From Amblyornis subalaris (lineage: Eukaryota; Chordata; Aves; Passeriformes; Ptilonorhynchidae), in assembly GCA_018881555.1 (NCBI GenBank), contig JACAXG010000025.1, positions 5,339,899 to 5,403,898 of the forward strand: 64,000 nt of DNA. The letters are read 5' to 3'. Shown one piece after another: positions 38,561 to 52,075 of the stretch (its first letter is position 1; each line of letters opens with the position of its first letter). The notes beneath the pieces are model-generated. The model saw only the letters and a program-made list of their open reading frames with translations, did no database searches and was not told where the DNA came from. Both the position numbers and the translations under genes were made by a program.

Positions 38561-39854
38561 ACTCTAAAACTCACAAAACACACAAAAAAAGTGTTTTCCT
38601 GNTTTTCTTGTTCCAAACATCCGTAACTAACTGCACAGTACATTGAACTTAAAATGTTAACTTTTATCCTGTCATACATAGCAGGTCTTAATAATGATTT
38701 GCTGAAATGGTTACTTTACGGCTGTTATAAAAGTTAGTTTTATTAGCTGACCTTATCTCTCTGCTTTTTGCTTTTGTGTATTCTCTTGTAATGCCTTAGG
38801 TTCATTCAGTTAAATTTAAATTAGTTTGTTTCTGTTTTGGAAAGCAGTTATTCAAAAGGTAGATTATCTTTGAGTTTGCTGAATAAATATGTTTAATATA
38901 CTACTGGCAAGGCTTGACTTTTAAATTCTGGTTTTGAAGTTTTTCATCTTATGCTGAACTGTAGTCCTCACAATAATCCATCAAATATAGATTTTTGGGT
39001 GTGTTTTGCCAGACAGTGTGCTTTAAAAGTGGCTTATACTTAAATCTGCTCTTCAGACTATGAACAGCTTAATGGATTGTTGACAAAGAATGTAGAGCTC
39101 GAGCAGGATGTGATAATACCAGGTGTTTTCTCACTTTTATACAATTTATACAACTTTTATTTTCATTTCATGCCTGGCTGTCACTTAGAAGAATGCAATA
39201 ACAATGATCTTTGTACTAAAGACTAGAATTAAAAGATAAAAACAGAGAAAGAAATTGTAGAATCAAAACACACATGAGAGATAACAATAGGCTTCTTGTG
39301 GCCTAAGGAGGTCAGATGTCTGTGAGCAATTGCAGTATGAAGGAAGTTTGGGTAATGGCTCGTATTCTTTCAGTCCCCAGGCCTGCAAAGGGACTTTTCT
39401 ATGTCTATAGGTGAGGATCAACTTCGGTTTAATAACTGAAGCTATTAAGTTTGAAGGTTACCTTATGAAATTTCAGCAGATGCTCTTTACAGAAGGAACA
39501 ATTATATGGCTGGGCTAGATAGGGACACTCACAGAGAAGTAAACTCATCTCTTGTCCTAAATCTGCCAGAGCAGTCTTCTGGCTTTTTGTTTTTCCCCTT
39601 TGGTTTTGCGTCACTGTTGCTTCAGTAGATCACTTCAGAGGAAAATTCCAAAGCCAGCAGAGGATCATTAATCAGGAAAGGTTTATTTTGTGGATGGCTG
39701 CTTCTGCATGTGCACTTGCACATCACATGTCACCACCAGTTTCTGTTCCCTTCCAAAAAGCCCCTGTAGGGCTATGGTGGCTGAAATGCAAAGCTATCCA
39801 TCCACTCCTAGATTAATGCAGACTGTCCCCTCAGATGATGCCCAAAAAAAGGCT
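38561..39854. other. Unique DNA, no gene seen
   Basis: No exon or repeat family recognised. Confidence 0.55.
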
Positions 39855-39900
39855 TCTAAATGATCTGCAGAGGTCTCTCACAGTTATATTCTATTTCTTT
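39855..39900 (+). mobile_element. Possible CR1 3' end relic
   Basis: AAATGATCTGCAGAGGTCTC leading to TATTCTATTTCTTTG resembles a CR1 3' end (GATGATC...AGAGGTCCC ... ATTCTATG). It is short and partly degenerate. Confidence 0.35.
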
Positions 39901-41200
39901 GAATAAGATAGAAAAAAAGAAAAAGGAATAGAGACAATCTGCCAGTCCACCCTCCTATGACATTTGCTCTCAACAATGACTTTATAATCTTTCCAGTAAT
40001 TTCTCCATGCATTTTCCAGGTTTGTTCATACTAAATCATAATTACCTGAAATTGCCACAAGAGACACTCTAATACCACTAGAAAAATCATCATCTTACCA
40101 AGCAAGAGAAATGTAAAGTACTGCAGTAGTTGTACAGAAAGAGTTTTTCTTTGCTTGCTAATTTGATTGTGGGTAAAGATGGGAGAGCATTTTGAGGAAT
40201 TGATTATTGTTATGCTTTAAAGTCAGATGAATTTATAGAGATATATATTTAGTGGCTGTTTTGCATTTATTTACCTCAGGTAACAAGCACATGAGAACAT
40301 ATCTTGTACTCATTGTCTGCATTTTCCATTCCTTTGGAATGCCAACCTGACAGCTTACAGCCTGTGCAATCAAACCAATGCCTGTCAAATAGGGAATGAC
40401 ACTCTCCATATACTACCTCTGGCACGCAGCAAAATGCACCCAATCCCACAAAGAACTAAAGATGGTTTTGTCAAAATATTTATCATGACACTGGGAATTA
40501 ATTTAATAACAAAAGTTATCAGTCACAGAAAGCTGCAAACCCATAGCTCAAGTGAGAGTTTGGTTTAAGAGAAGGAAATTAGCTGGTTACTAAGAATGGA
40601 GCTTCTCAGTCCTAGCCTCTCTTGCTGTATCTTTTACTTCAAGTGTATTTGGATTCCAGAAAGTGAGTTCTACTAAAAAACGAGTCAAGGAGATGCTACA
40701 AGGGGCAGGTTTGTAGCTGTTTCAGTTGGAGAAAAGTCCTATTTATCTAGCAGCTGCAAAAATGGAATGAAATCCTGAGTCTTTGTACTAAAATTAATCT
40801 GCTGTATCCAAAGTGGTCTTGAGTTGACATCCAGGCCCAAATTCACAACGACTCACAGCCATGAGCAAAGCCTAAATTCATGGTGCCTGGGGATCGCTTT
40901 GGTGGATGGGGATCCTTTAGTGACACTACATCAGTACAAGGTGCAGTGCTGGCTGCATTGCACAGTTTGTGTTTGGGACTCCTTGTTAGCATGGTTGTTC
41001 TGGTCCACTGGGTTCAGCTGCCGCTGGTATGATGGTGACCATTTTAACACCAGCCAGCACTGAGAGATGCTGAGAATTCAAGCCCACACACAAGGGTTTA
41101 CAAGTACGTTTGCAGTCACAGACTGTGCTGTGTAGACACCAAGTTTTCTGTGATCACTTTTCTCACTAAGGCTCAACTAAACCATAACTCCTAACACAAG
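39901..41200. other. Unique DNA, no gene seen
   Basis: No exon or repeat recognised; one 79-codon plus frame at 40824-41063 without domain. Confidence 0.55.
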
Positions 41201-41633
41201 AAGTGGGTGGACCTGTTGGAGCAAGTCCAGAGGAAGGCCACGAAGATGGTCGGAGGTCTGGAGCACCTGTCCTTTGAAAAAAGGCTGAGAGCATTGGGGT
41301 TGTTCAATCTGGAGAAGAGAAGACTCTCCAAGGTGGAGAGGGATATTTTACAAGGCTGTGTAGTGACATCACAAGAAAGAATGGCTTTAAATTGGAAGAG
41401 GACAGATTTAGACTAGATATTAAGAAGAAATTCTCACTATGAGGGTGGTGAGGCACTGGAACAGGTTGCCCAGAGAGGTTGTGGATGTTCCATCATTAGA
41501 AGTGTTCAAGGCCAGGTTAGATGGGGCTTCGAGCAGCCTGGTGTAGTGAAAGGTGTGCCTGCTCATGGTGGGGNGGGTTTGGAACAAGATTATCTTTAAG
41601 GTTCCTTCCAACCCAAACCATTCTATGATTCTA
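41201..41633 (+). mobile_element. CR1 LINE 3' fragment, plus strand
   Basis: The fragment starts within ORF2: from 41207 the plus frame reads [17 protein letters not shown] and then [20 protein letters not shown], the characteristic CR1 ORF2 C-terminal motif. After about 41320 the frame departs from the family and ends at 41416, indicating an internal deletion and frameshift; the recognisable CR1 sequence resumes in other frames (TTAGACTAGATATTAAGAAG at about 41408). The 3' end is a CR1 tail, CCATTCTATGATTCTA, ending near 41633. Confidence 0.92.
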
Positions 41634-43350
41634 AATCCAACTTCGATTGATAGTCCTGCCAGCAAGCAGCACTATCTAGATCTATCACTCATAAATATGA
41701 GTGAAGATTTCACACAGTAGGGAAATAAATTACAGGCAACAGTTTGTTTGGTTTTTTGTTTTTTTTTTTAAATTCTGTTAGAAGATCTTTGAGAAATTAC
41801 ATTTTCAGTTTTGGATCCTTAGGTTACTGCAAAGAGACCTGAGAAAAGAGTGGAAAGAAGCATCTATAAATTACCTGGGTTTAGGGTGGTGTCCTTGCAG
41901 CCTGGAAGTAAGATGAAGATGAGGAAAGAAGGAATTCCAACCTTGCAGATGATTTAGAAGACAGATCAAGTTGTTGGCTTCATGTCAGCAGAAAACAATG
42001 CAAGACAAGTGACAAATCTATTCTTTGCTCATAAATTCCTCATTTATTTACGTTGTCTTAGCCAGTGGGAACCTCTGACTGGGGAAAGCTCTTCAGTGAT
42101 TATTACTTGTATCTATCTATACGTACACAGAAATGTATCTTTCCTCTCCTCCATAAAGATGTTCTGAAGTAACTTGTAGTGAAAAACAACATGCCCAGAA
42201 TTTCCAGCTAATATTTATCCTTCTACACCTCAGATGGAGTTAGAGAATTGCGATGTAACAGATACTATTTAAACATAGGTGAAATACAATAAAGGTCATA
42301 CTTTGGACATTTCGGGTATGCAACGTGTGTTGTCAGAAAGCAACTCTCTTCCTAATGTAAGTCAGCCAAAGTGCTTCTGACTATATTTCCTTGTACTTCT
42401 TGATATTTATCAAATCCTGCCAAATTTCCTCTTTTTTGCCTTCATCTGGGTGCAAGACTCCAGGAGACCTCAGGGAGCAGATGTGGTATTTGCGATTTCG
42501 TTCTGAACAATCTGGCTGTTTTGAAAATATTCAGAGGAAAGCCAGTTACAACACCAGATGTGAAAGTAGTAAAGCAGCATCTTGTGTTTACATTTTAATT
42601 TCTCCAGCTATGAAGGCTGGAGTGTTTATGCACTGGAAACTCATAACACAAGGCTGCATGCTCTAATAATGTATTACTTTTATATGGTGCCATTCACCTC
42701 ACAGTGCTCTGCAAGCCTTCTGTGCAGACGACCCACAAAACTGAGTCCCCCGCAGGTCTGTGGTACAGCAGCTGGATATTAATTCTTAATAGTAATAACC
42801 TTAGTGTAGGAGTAAAGGGTAAGTGAGAGCTGCACCTAACAGCAGCTGCTGAGAGGGCTTTAAGTTTGCAGGTCTCTAGGTGCTTGTGTGTGTGTGTGAT
42901 TTTTACAGCTTTTGAACATCTGTAAGACTCACTGACTTTATAGCGCTGCTGCAAACACCTCTAAATAATCAGGTCCCAGGAATCTAAATTCAAGGCACAT
43001 AGAGCGGAAATCCCAGCTCATCTTTTGCTGTGGAAGAGGTATTTTTCTGTTGTACATGTTTGAGGGAGCCAAGTAATACCAAAGCAAGAAAAAAAACCAT
43101 CTGGCATCGTGGCGGGCCATTTAACTCACTGCAGGCTGTAGTCAGGTAAAGCATCCAAATTTGAAATTCATGCCAGGTTTGAAGTAAGGCAGAGATGCTG
43201 CTGTCTGTCACAGAAGGAAGGGATGACATTGCACAGAGCTCGAATCTCTGCATTTCCTAACAGTGGTTTCAGGGTAGTGCTCAGTGTCTTCAGCACAAAA
43301 GTAGGAGATATAAGCAGAAAACTCAAGCTGCTGTTAATGGGATGTGGTGG
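41634..43350. other. Unique DNA, no gene seen
   Basis: A short (TG)7 run lies at 42885-42898. Overlapping frames at 42391-43253 (up to 91 codons) have no domains. Confidence 0.55.
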
Positions 43351-43452
43351 AGGCAGAGCTGTGTGCTAATGGACAAAGAATCCAGGAAACAAGGTTATAT
43401 GCCCTCCAGGAGGTCTCCACAAGTCACCACATTTGTCCTTTCATGTTTGTGC
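43351..43452 (+). mobile_element. Probable MIR-like SINE relic
   Basis: GTGTGCTAATGGACAAAGAA, then CCAGGAAACAAGGTTATATG, then CCACAAGTCACCACATTTGT follow the order of a MIR element: start, GACCTGGGTTCTATTC-like segment and GGCAAGTCACTT-like core. Confidence 0.45.
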
Positions 43453-46314
43453 AATTAGATGGGAGAGGGTTCAGCTTTGGGGATTTATAATCAGCGTGTG
43501 GCTAGTAAAGCAAACAACAGTAAAGTCAAAGATACAGAAGAGCTATTTATTACTAAAACCCTTCTGTTAGCTGTAATAGAGACCTGGCTGTGACANCTCC
43601 TGCTACGAAACCCAAATGTAGCCCCAGGCTGGGAGAGGAGTGCAGCCCTCAGCACAGGAACGAGCTATGGGAAAGAACAGAGATGGAACTACAAAGGCAG
43701 TACCCTTGCAATGCCAATCCCTTAACTGCTGAGCAGGCCACCAACATCCTCATTTCATCCTGCTCTGCTCCACCTCGGTTTTGAGAACAAATTTTTCCCT
43801 TTTAGTCAGGACCTTTAGTGACAAGGAGGAGTAAATTGAAAAACTTTCCTTTTGATTAAATCAATGAATTCTCACTGTGGCTGTTAGAATAAATGTTCAA
43901 GGAGCCATAGAGCACTACGTCATTGAAAATAGGCTGAGTTTACATGGAATTGATTTGAGCCTGGTATTTTATGACTCCCGTGTGAACCTGATGTGGCCAA
44001 ATTGGTTCTCTCTGAGGACACTTTATCAGAGAGTTATATCTGTTGCCTAATTAACATGACTCAGCACTAAAAGACATGACTGTATAGAGGATATAATGTG
44101 CAGGCTGCAGTGGCAGAGGAACACTTTACAGTGTACTGCTACCCGAGCGAGAGGCAGTGGTGGTTTTAAGAAAACCGCTCAGGGGAAAAAAAGATCCTAT
44201 CCTGTTTTTCCCGACATCATATCTATGTTTGGAAACTTCCTCCCTAAATCTTTAATGAAGGCAGAATGGGGTTTGAAAAACAGCTGGAGGACATTGATCT
44301 ACACATTCCAATTTGTTTATGTATAAAACATGCATAAAGGATTAAATGCTGCTTAACAGTTTGTCTGCTTTCAGCTGCTTTCATGCCTCTGCTTTGCTAT
44401 AGCACCAATCCATGTCAGAAGATACCCTGGGGGGCTTTTAAATAATAAATAGGTTTCTTTGGAGGATGTCTTTTTTTTAATCTAATATTAATTGGCACAC
44501 AAAATGGTAATTATACCTGCTCTGGAAATATGCTGTGCCACTCGTTCTTCCCTGGTCAGTGGCATTTGCCCTGTCTCACAGTAGCTATAGGACTGTGGTA
44601 GACCAGAACTGAGGCTGGAGAGTGACATNAGATTAAATTAAGTGCTCATGCATTTATGTATCAGCATAAAGCGATGCAAATACATTTACAAGGAATGAAT
44701 GATTTATCAGGAAGTCATTTTGATGCCTTTCTGTTGCATGTGACTAATATGGTGAACAAGTCAGTTCATTGATTCAAGTTTAGGATCCTGGTTCGTCTGT
44801 CATTATGAAGGGGTTGTTTCAAAATCCTGAATTTTAAGCACTTTTTCTTTTTTTTTAGCCTATAGAGGTTGGTTCACCTCTATCAGTCGGAATGATTTGT
44901 TAAGCAAGAAATATGACTGGCTCTGCTTACAAGCTTAATGCTGAAAATGATCTCTTCAAAATAATACATTGCATCTCCCACTCATCTAATCCTATTTTAC
45001 ACAGAGGCACACAAAATAGACTGGAGAGGCTGGTAATTTTAAAAGATAGGCAGCTGTCTATGCTACGGGACGTCACAGGCACAATCTGTCTATAAAGAAC
45101 CAAATAAGTTACCTGTCAATCTGCTCAGCAGGGGCAAAATTCTACTTTGTGATGGCCTAAAATCCAAATTTCCAGCTGTTCTGCAGATACGCCACTGATA
45201 ACTGACAGCTCTGTGGCATGGCATGGGGATAAGTTTGTAGATAAGATCAAAACAGTTTTAGCAGAGACGTGAGCTTCAGTCTTGTGTTGGATATGTGAAA
45301 TTTGTTATCTCCCAGCAATACATCTGTCTCCAGCATTCTTGGTTCACAAAGCGAGCCATGCCAAGTTACACAATTGCATCCTATAACATAGAAAAGCACC
45401 ATATGGTCACATTCTTTATTCTTATTCCAACTGTCACCATGACTCCAGGGTCTTTTATGATCCAGTATCAGGCAGTAAGATCAGCAGAGTTGAAACTGAG
45501 CAATCTAGTGTCTCTGATAGGATGTGTTCTGTCAGCACAGGTAGTCCAAGCTCTCATCATAATGATCCATCATAACTAGTACCAGCTCACTCGTTGAGAA
45601 ACTTCCAAGGAATCAGGAGCTTAAAGAGTTAAAAATGCATTTGTTTAACATTCTGTGTTATCTTTCTATTGAGGACACACGAAATCTGTAGTTTATAGTG
45701 CTTCTAGAAAAAGCCACAGAATACTTTAAGAAAGAGAAACCAGGGCTTCTGGGAGATATTCCCCCAGGTATCAATGAGTAAGAGTGAAAAACTGGTGAAA
45801 ACCACAGACTGCAAGACAGATTTGCTGATGAAATCCCCAGAAAATCCCAGCACAGACCAGACTTCTCTTAGCTCAAGACTAAACTAACCTAACTGATCAG
45901 ATGTGTTGTCAAGCATTCAAGTTACCCACACAATGGAAACAAATGCTTACCCCTGATCAAATGACTGTGGCTTACAGTACAAATCTTGTCTCTTCAACCC
46001 TTTCTCTTATTTCCAGTTGAATGTTATTTCTGGCTGGTTTAAGCCAAAATTGTCTTTTTAAAAATTAATTAGCAGAAGAAATGAATGTCCATCCTGTCAA
46101 ACTCTCTGACGAAAACATAGATTTAAAGGACATAAACGAAGAAAAATGAAATCTTAAACTCCAAAGGGACAAGAATTCACTTGGTAAATATAAATTGGTA
46201 AATTAACTTCACTAGAATTACAGGGGCATATTGAAGAACTATGTTGGTTCAACCTATGCATCTTTCGAAGTCTGATTGGGCCTTTCTCCTCCCTCTACCA
46301 AATGCCATCTAACA
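43453..46314. other. Unique DNA; possible conserved block 43880-44110
   Basis: Around 43880-44110 the sequence is non-repetitive and includes TAATTAA at 44048-44054 close to an AP-1-type TGACTCA at 44057-44063. A further possible MIR-type piece is at about 44985-45020 (CTATTTTACACAGAGGCAC). No exon is recognised; the 94-codon frame at 45295-45579 has no domain. Confidence 0.45.
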
Positions 46315-46410
46315 AATTAGGCACAGAGAAGTGAAATTATTTATCCCATGTCAGCAGAAAGTTTGCAGAGGAACCTGCAGCTCGAGTCTTCCCACGCCCA
46401 CAGTCCACCA
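46315..46410 (+). mobile_element. Probable MIR SINE relic
   Basis: The order AGGCACAGAGAAGTGAAATT, then TTATCCCATGTCAGCAGAAAG, then AGGAACCTGCAGCTCGAG, then CTTCCCACGCCCACAGTCC follows the MIR 3' half: AGGCACAGAGAGGTTAAGT, CTTGCCCAAGGTCACA, GAACCCAGGTCTT, CCAGTCCA. This is the clearest of the MIR-like relics in the window. Confidence 0.5.
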
Positions 46411-48264
46411 CCAAGTTACATAAAGGCTTTGCCTGTCTAGAAAATAGCTCCCAGTATTATGTCTGGGTCAGAAAAGCACATGATTATTTTGGTTTTCATT
46501 TGCTACAAAATGATTAATTGAAAACGAGTGCTAGCTCCTTTCCCATGGAAAGATGACAGGTGTCATTGCTTTCTTATTTACATAATGAGATTATAGCTTC
46601 CTCAGTTTTAGTCAAGATATATCCATAACTAAGCTAGAAAGAGAGATTTTGGGAGACCGGGTGCACGTTTCCTCACCCTTCCAGCCCTCTGTACCCAATT
46701 CTTTCCAGATTCAAGCCCCAACTCCATCCCTGCCTGAGGATCTTTCAACCCTCTGGTCTTCTCATCTCCATCCATTTATAACGCCTTACCTGCACGGTGT
46801 CTGAATCAATGCCTTTGCACACAACCTAAAATAGCTACCCCTTGACTGCACCCTCACTACTCCTGGGCACATTCCCACAGGCCTTTTGTTGTACCTGCCA
46901 ACCTTCAGCAGATGCTGAGGGCACCTAGAGCCTGAATCCATCCTATGAAGGGAATTGTTAAGAGCACCTTAGGATCATTTTGTCAATATTATCATTTGAG
47001 GAATATGAGGTGATTACACAAAAATCTTTGCATTATCTCCCCCTGAGGTCTGTCCCAGCCCAAGTTTTCTACTCTGGCAGGCTTTGGATCTTGTCCTAGG
47101 TTCATTTGAAAAAGAAAACAAAATAGTTATCTTTTTTTCCCCCTTCTTTTCAATGTACTAAATATAGATGTATAAACAAAATCCTCAGCTAGATAAAGAT
47201 AGCAGCACACAGATGGCATAAAAAACAAAGCATTTAGCAAGCTCTGAGACAGGCTGTACCCATATACACTTTGCATTACAGCTTGATGCCAGCTAATATA
47301 TTTCCACAACAGTTAAAATCTCACTCAACCTTATAAATTGTCTCACTTTATTAGTGAATAAGTATTACAAATAGGTCTCCGTGACTGCTCTATCAAATCT
47401 GAGTGGGATTTTTTTTGTCCTAAAATATTTACATTTTATTTTGTGGGCAAGCGGTCTCCTGCTTTCAAAACACTTTGCTGGATGCTTCCCCTTCCTGACT
47501 CATGAATCCATCCAGTATCCACACTTGTTAGTCCCAGGAATGTGGGGAGTAGGGGTGCTGAGGTAGCAGATGTTCTCAGTCTCTTCTGCCAGGCAAATAT
47601 CGTTATCCAGAGTACATTTGGCATTAGATGAGGGAAAGAGCATTCCTTCCAGGCTTTCCAGAACTGCTGAGCTAAATTCTCCTATTCACCAACTAAACTA
47701 GTTATGCTTTTCTTCATCCAAGGCAGACAAAAATGGTTTTCAGAGAAAGGTCTAGTTCTCTAAGTCTGCATTTAAAAAAAAAAAAACCTTGACATTTTAA
47801 TTTCAATTTTTAAATTAAATAGTTTATATTCACTTGTGAATGTCAATAACTTTCCAGATTTTAATTACTGGAATTTAAAAGCAGAACCTTCAAGATCTTT
47901 ATAATGAAAAATAAATACATATTAAAGGTTTTTTAATATACAGACGATGGGCTTAGCTATTTCTTGCTTATTCTTTTTNCAGCCCATTCTCTACAGTAAA
48001 TTGGGAAACATTTCAGTAAGAGAGGAAGGGAAAAAAGCAGGAAATGGGCAAGAAGAACTGGAAGTTGAAAAGGGAAAGAGAGAAAAGCTGGACATATACT
48101 CTGTGTNTTTGATATACAAAAATATTAGCATTTCTTTTATAAATGTAAGAGAAAAAATCCTGAGAACATGTGAAATATTCATACTTTGTAACCATATCTA
48201 ACTTTCTTTTTTTTTTTGGTTCTTTCTCAGAAAGCTCCAGGATCTTAGAAAAAGCTGGTAGGAT
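46411..48264. other. Unique DNA, no gene seen
   Basis: C-rich sequence at 46665-46900 and an A run near 47772-47783. No exon or named repeat. Confidence 0.55.
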
Positions 48265-48400
48265 GCCACTACTTAAAAAATGCAAATGGGATTACTTGCA
48301 TAATTACAGGTCTGTCAGGTTCACATTGATCCTGGGCAAATTACTAGAACACTGGTATGAGACTCAATAAAGAATTAACAAAAGGTGAAATAATTAACGG
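48265..48400 (+). mobile_element. Decayed L3/CR1-like LINE reverse transcriptase relic
   Basis: From 48302 the plus frame reads NYRSVRFTLILGKLLEHW up to a stop at TAA, aligning with the N-terminal reverse transcriptase motif of L3/CR1 LINEs (family pattern N-Y-R-P-V-S-L-T-S-I-L-G-K-I-M-E). After the stop the DNA TCAATAAAGAATTAAC still follows the L3 pattern. Catalytic motifs are absent. Divergence is greater than in the CR1 tails elsewhere in the window, so this looks older. Confidence 0.6.
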
Positions 48401-51400
48401 ATGAACCGTTTTTCTTTGAGTTTTTTGTGGCACTGAAATGAACGTGAGGAATCAATGGAGTGCCGTGGCCAAAAGGTAAGGCAAGATCTGAAGCAAAAGA
48501 CAGAACACAAGCTGAGAAAGGGTAGGGTATCCATGCCATGCTGCAACTGCCTATGAAAAACTTGGAGTTGAAACTCGAGAAGGATATTGAAAAATTGAAG
48601 AATGAGTTCACTGAAAGATGAACCTTATAGAGAAAAATGCAAAGAAATCAGTCATATATTTAAGTCCAGATTGGATTTTTTTTTCCCCTGAAAGTTATAT
48701 TCTCCTCCAGATATGCGTTAAATCTGGGTGCCTCATCAATGTTAAAGAAATATAAACTCAGTATGTCGATGAGAATGTTTTATGTAACAGATATAGGCAT
48801 TTAGAAATCAAGTCTACACTTTTTAAAATTCTGTTACATCTCTTCACTGTGTTCTGATGATTAGCTGATACCCTGCAGCAGAAAGGAAAGAAGTCAAAAA
48901 GAAAAGTAATGGAGGTGATGTTTTAAAAGGGAAAGTGGGCCAGAAGGGAATAGAAAGGGAAGAAACTTAACTTTTTTTCCCAGATCTTACCTAAAGTGCA
49001 CAGTTGTACACTTTTTGGTTTTTTTGACATGTAACAGTTAAAGACATTTACCTTCTTCCCCTCTGGCAAGACCTAACTTTCCCAAACACACACATTCACT
49101 GCCTTCTTCAGGACTAAAGCCCCTCATTAATCTCTCGCCTTTTGGAGGTTATCGCTTTATCTTTTTCTTGCTTATCTTCATTCTGGAACTCAATTATAAT
49201 GACCACATTGGCATGCCATGAATCACACGGGCAGAACACAAATCAATGCAACTGGTACACTTAGTTATAGTGGATGTTACAGAAAACAGAGCTAGAGAAA
49301 AATCCATGGACAATTTCTGAAAACAGGGTGGGGAGAAGAAAGAGAGAGCCACATTTTCCTTCTAGAGATCGTTTTCCCAGTATGGGAAATTGCTGCAATA
49401 ACCTTTTCTCAGACTTGAGATTAAACTACAGTTCTTTACAGTGCATTGCCTAGGGATGGCTTTTGATGCAAAATAGATAATAATGGTAATAACAACAACA
49501 ACAACAATGCTTAATTAATTATTGGATGGTATTAATTCCAGATGACATAAGAGAATTCAAGTCCCAAATCAAGAATGTCCTTGAAGCACTGCTCAAGACA
49601 AAGCACACCTATAGTTCCTTTGGACAGCATTGGTAATGCTACACAGATGATTTAAGTTACAAAAGCCTTTCAGCATCAATTACTGCTTGATAGAGCTGAA
49701 CTCGAAGGACTAATTAACACTAAGATCAGACTTTGGCCCTTCACTGGAATGGCTCTGAACAACCTCAGTCAAGCTGATAATATAATTCTCCATCATAAGA
49801 CCATGCTTTTTTACTTGCTGGGTGAGTTGCTGACAGAATTAGTGGAACAGAAGTATGGCTTTGAAAAGGAAATCTGAGTTGACAAAACAGATAAATTATT
49901 TCCCTTCCTAATCTCTCACATGCTGGAACAGTGGGAGAATTTTCGATCCAAAATTGTTGTCATTTTTACTTTTACCTGTGAAAAGTGAATTTTAAATCTT
50001 TTTATTTCAGTGATAAGAATAAAATCCCTNTGCACATGCAGAAGCCCAGCTTAACTTTCCCAAGAATCACTTTTATTACATTCCTTCAGTCTCCTTTAAA
50101 ATAATTGATTAGACAATAAACATAAAAAGTANATTAATTATAATGTGAGAAAAATTTTACCTCAGCCTCCAACTTGACACATTTTTCTTCCACAAAATCT
50201 GCTAAATTGCTATGAAACAATCTGATACTGCTTGTAATAAATTTTTAAACCTAAGTTATGTAGATATGAAATGACAAATTTAACTGCATTTATATTAAAG
50301 CAATTTTCTGCCCATCAGAGAGATGAGAGAATTAATATGTAAACCATTAACTTACAGTCAGAAACACTGCGCANTGCAACTGAAATAAGGATTTTTTTAT
50401 GTCATCACTTATATTTTATTGCTTTCTCAAAAGGAAAATACCAAAAATTACAACCATTGCATTTAAAGGAGGCTTATTAGAAGAACACATACTTTGAGGG
50501 AAAGCATTCCTGAATTATGGACCAGTCATGACCCTTAGTCTATTTTTTAGTTTTCGCATTTGTTTCACTAGCCTGTAAGCAGCTCAGTGCACTTCCAGGG
50601 CAGCAGCCAGCGGGCACTGGTACACAGTGTAGCGTTAGTGCTCTGTCATGAGCCTTGCTGCTGACCAAAATAAAGCTGATATGAAGAAATTAAATGTATT
50701 ATTTTAGAAGCCTGATATATTAATCTTTTCTGTAAAAAAAACTCAAACACCCAGATTTTTTCCTTCTCTGTGTGAACTGTCCCTCAGTCTTCATCCCTTC
50801 TCCACNCTGTAGCACTCTTGTAGGCCTTAGCTTTCTCTGGGGTCTCACTCACGCTGCACCACCTTCCTTAGGAGCCTGACATGACTGAATGAATCAGAAA
50901 CTCCGTGCCCTGAGCCTCCACCAGCTTAGCTTAAGTCTCAGGGNTGCACCTGTAGGTCATTAGGGTTTTCTCACTTGTTTCACTTATGAAGAGAAGTCCA
51001 TTCTTTCCTGGCCTTGCTCACCATGCACCTGCCTTTCTTCCAGTTTTTGTTACACTTCAGCGTGGTGGGGGTGAAGTAGGCACTCATCTGGGGGGTAGAC
51101 AGGGTACTCCATCCTTCCCAGCAGCCAAATTTGAACTGGTTTCATGTGTGTTAAAGCTAAGGCTAGGTCTGCTGCAATTTATTTAATCAGAAGTCTAGAG
51201 CTAGAATGTTGTTCCTGAACTCTGTTTATCTTCTCTGTGAAGAATTTTTTATCCTCATGTCCTTTCACCCTGCTGCCCTCTCTGTTAGTGGTTACTCTTT
51301 TTTCTCATTTGTGGGAAATCCATCTCACCTGCACAACTGCCGTCTTATCTGACNAAATCAGAATGAAAATGATGTTTCGAAATCATTGGGATCACTGCTC

Positions 51401-51712
51401 TGCTACAAAGTGTGCTTGCTGACTTAGCCAGCTTTAATCTATCTTCATTGCCAAGCATCTTCCCTTCTCCGCCTTAACTTTGTTTAGTCCAGATACTACA
51501 CCTTGTCACTTAACTACAAGCCCCCTAAGACAGGAGCAGACACCAACTACAGAATAGATGGGACTAAGGGACAATGGTGTCACTGAAGAGCTTCAAAGTT
51601 CTAAGAACAAGTTGCCACCTTTCCCTCCCAGCTCCCCCTCAGGGGTTTTTGCTCCTTTGTGCAGAAGGCTATTTTCCCTCAATACAGCAGCCAGGTGTCC
51701 TGCACAGCAGGT
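48401..51712. other. Unique DNA, no gene seen
   Basis: A short (AAC)n run lies at 49490-49507. No exon or mobile element recognised; open frames are at most 78 codons. Confidence 0.55.
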
Positions 51713-52075
51713 GAATCATAGAATCACAGAATGATCTGCGTTGAAAAAGGCATTTAAAGATCAGCTGGTTCAACTCCTCTGCAATGGGCAGGGACACCTT
51801 TCACAAGTACAGGTTGTTCAAAGCCCCATCCAACCTAGTCNTGAACAATTCCANTGANGGAGCATCCACAACTTCTCTGGACAACCTTTTCCGGTGCCTT
51901 ATCACCCTCATAGTGAAGATTTTCTTCCTTATATCCAAGTCTACACTCTTTAATCTTAAAACCTTTTCCCCTTGTCCTGTCACTGCAGACCCTGCTAAAA
52001 AGTCTTTCTCCATCTTTCTTATAAGCCCCCTTTATATATTGAAAGGCTGTAATAAGGTCTCCAAGGACTAGGTCC
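51713..52075 (-). mobile_element. CR1 3' fragment, minus strand
   Basis: The plus strand opens with GAATCATAGAATCACAGAATG, the complement of CR1 tail units, and continues as CR1 3' sequence. The minus-strand translation from about 52095 shows GDLITAFQYIKGAYKKDGER, the CR1 ORF2 C-terminal signature, followed by SRVCSDRTRGKGFK. The element is truncated at about 52075. Three unresolved bases (51841, 51854, 51858) lie inside it. The other frames on both strands here are shadows of this remnant. Confidence 0.92.
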
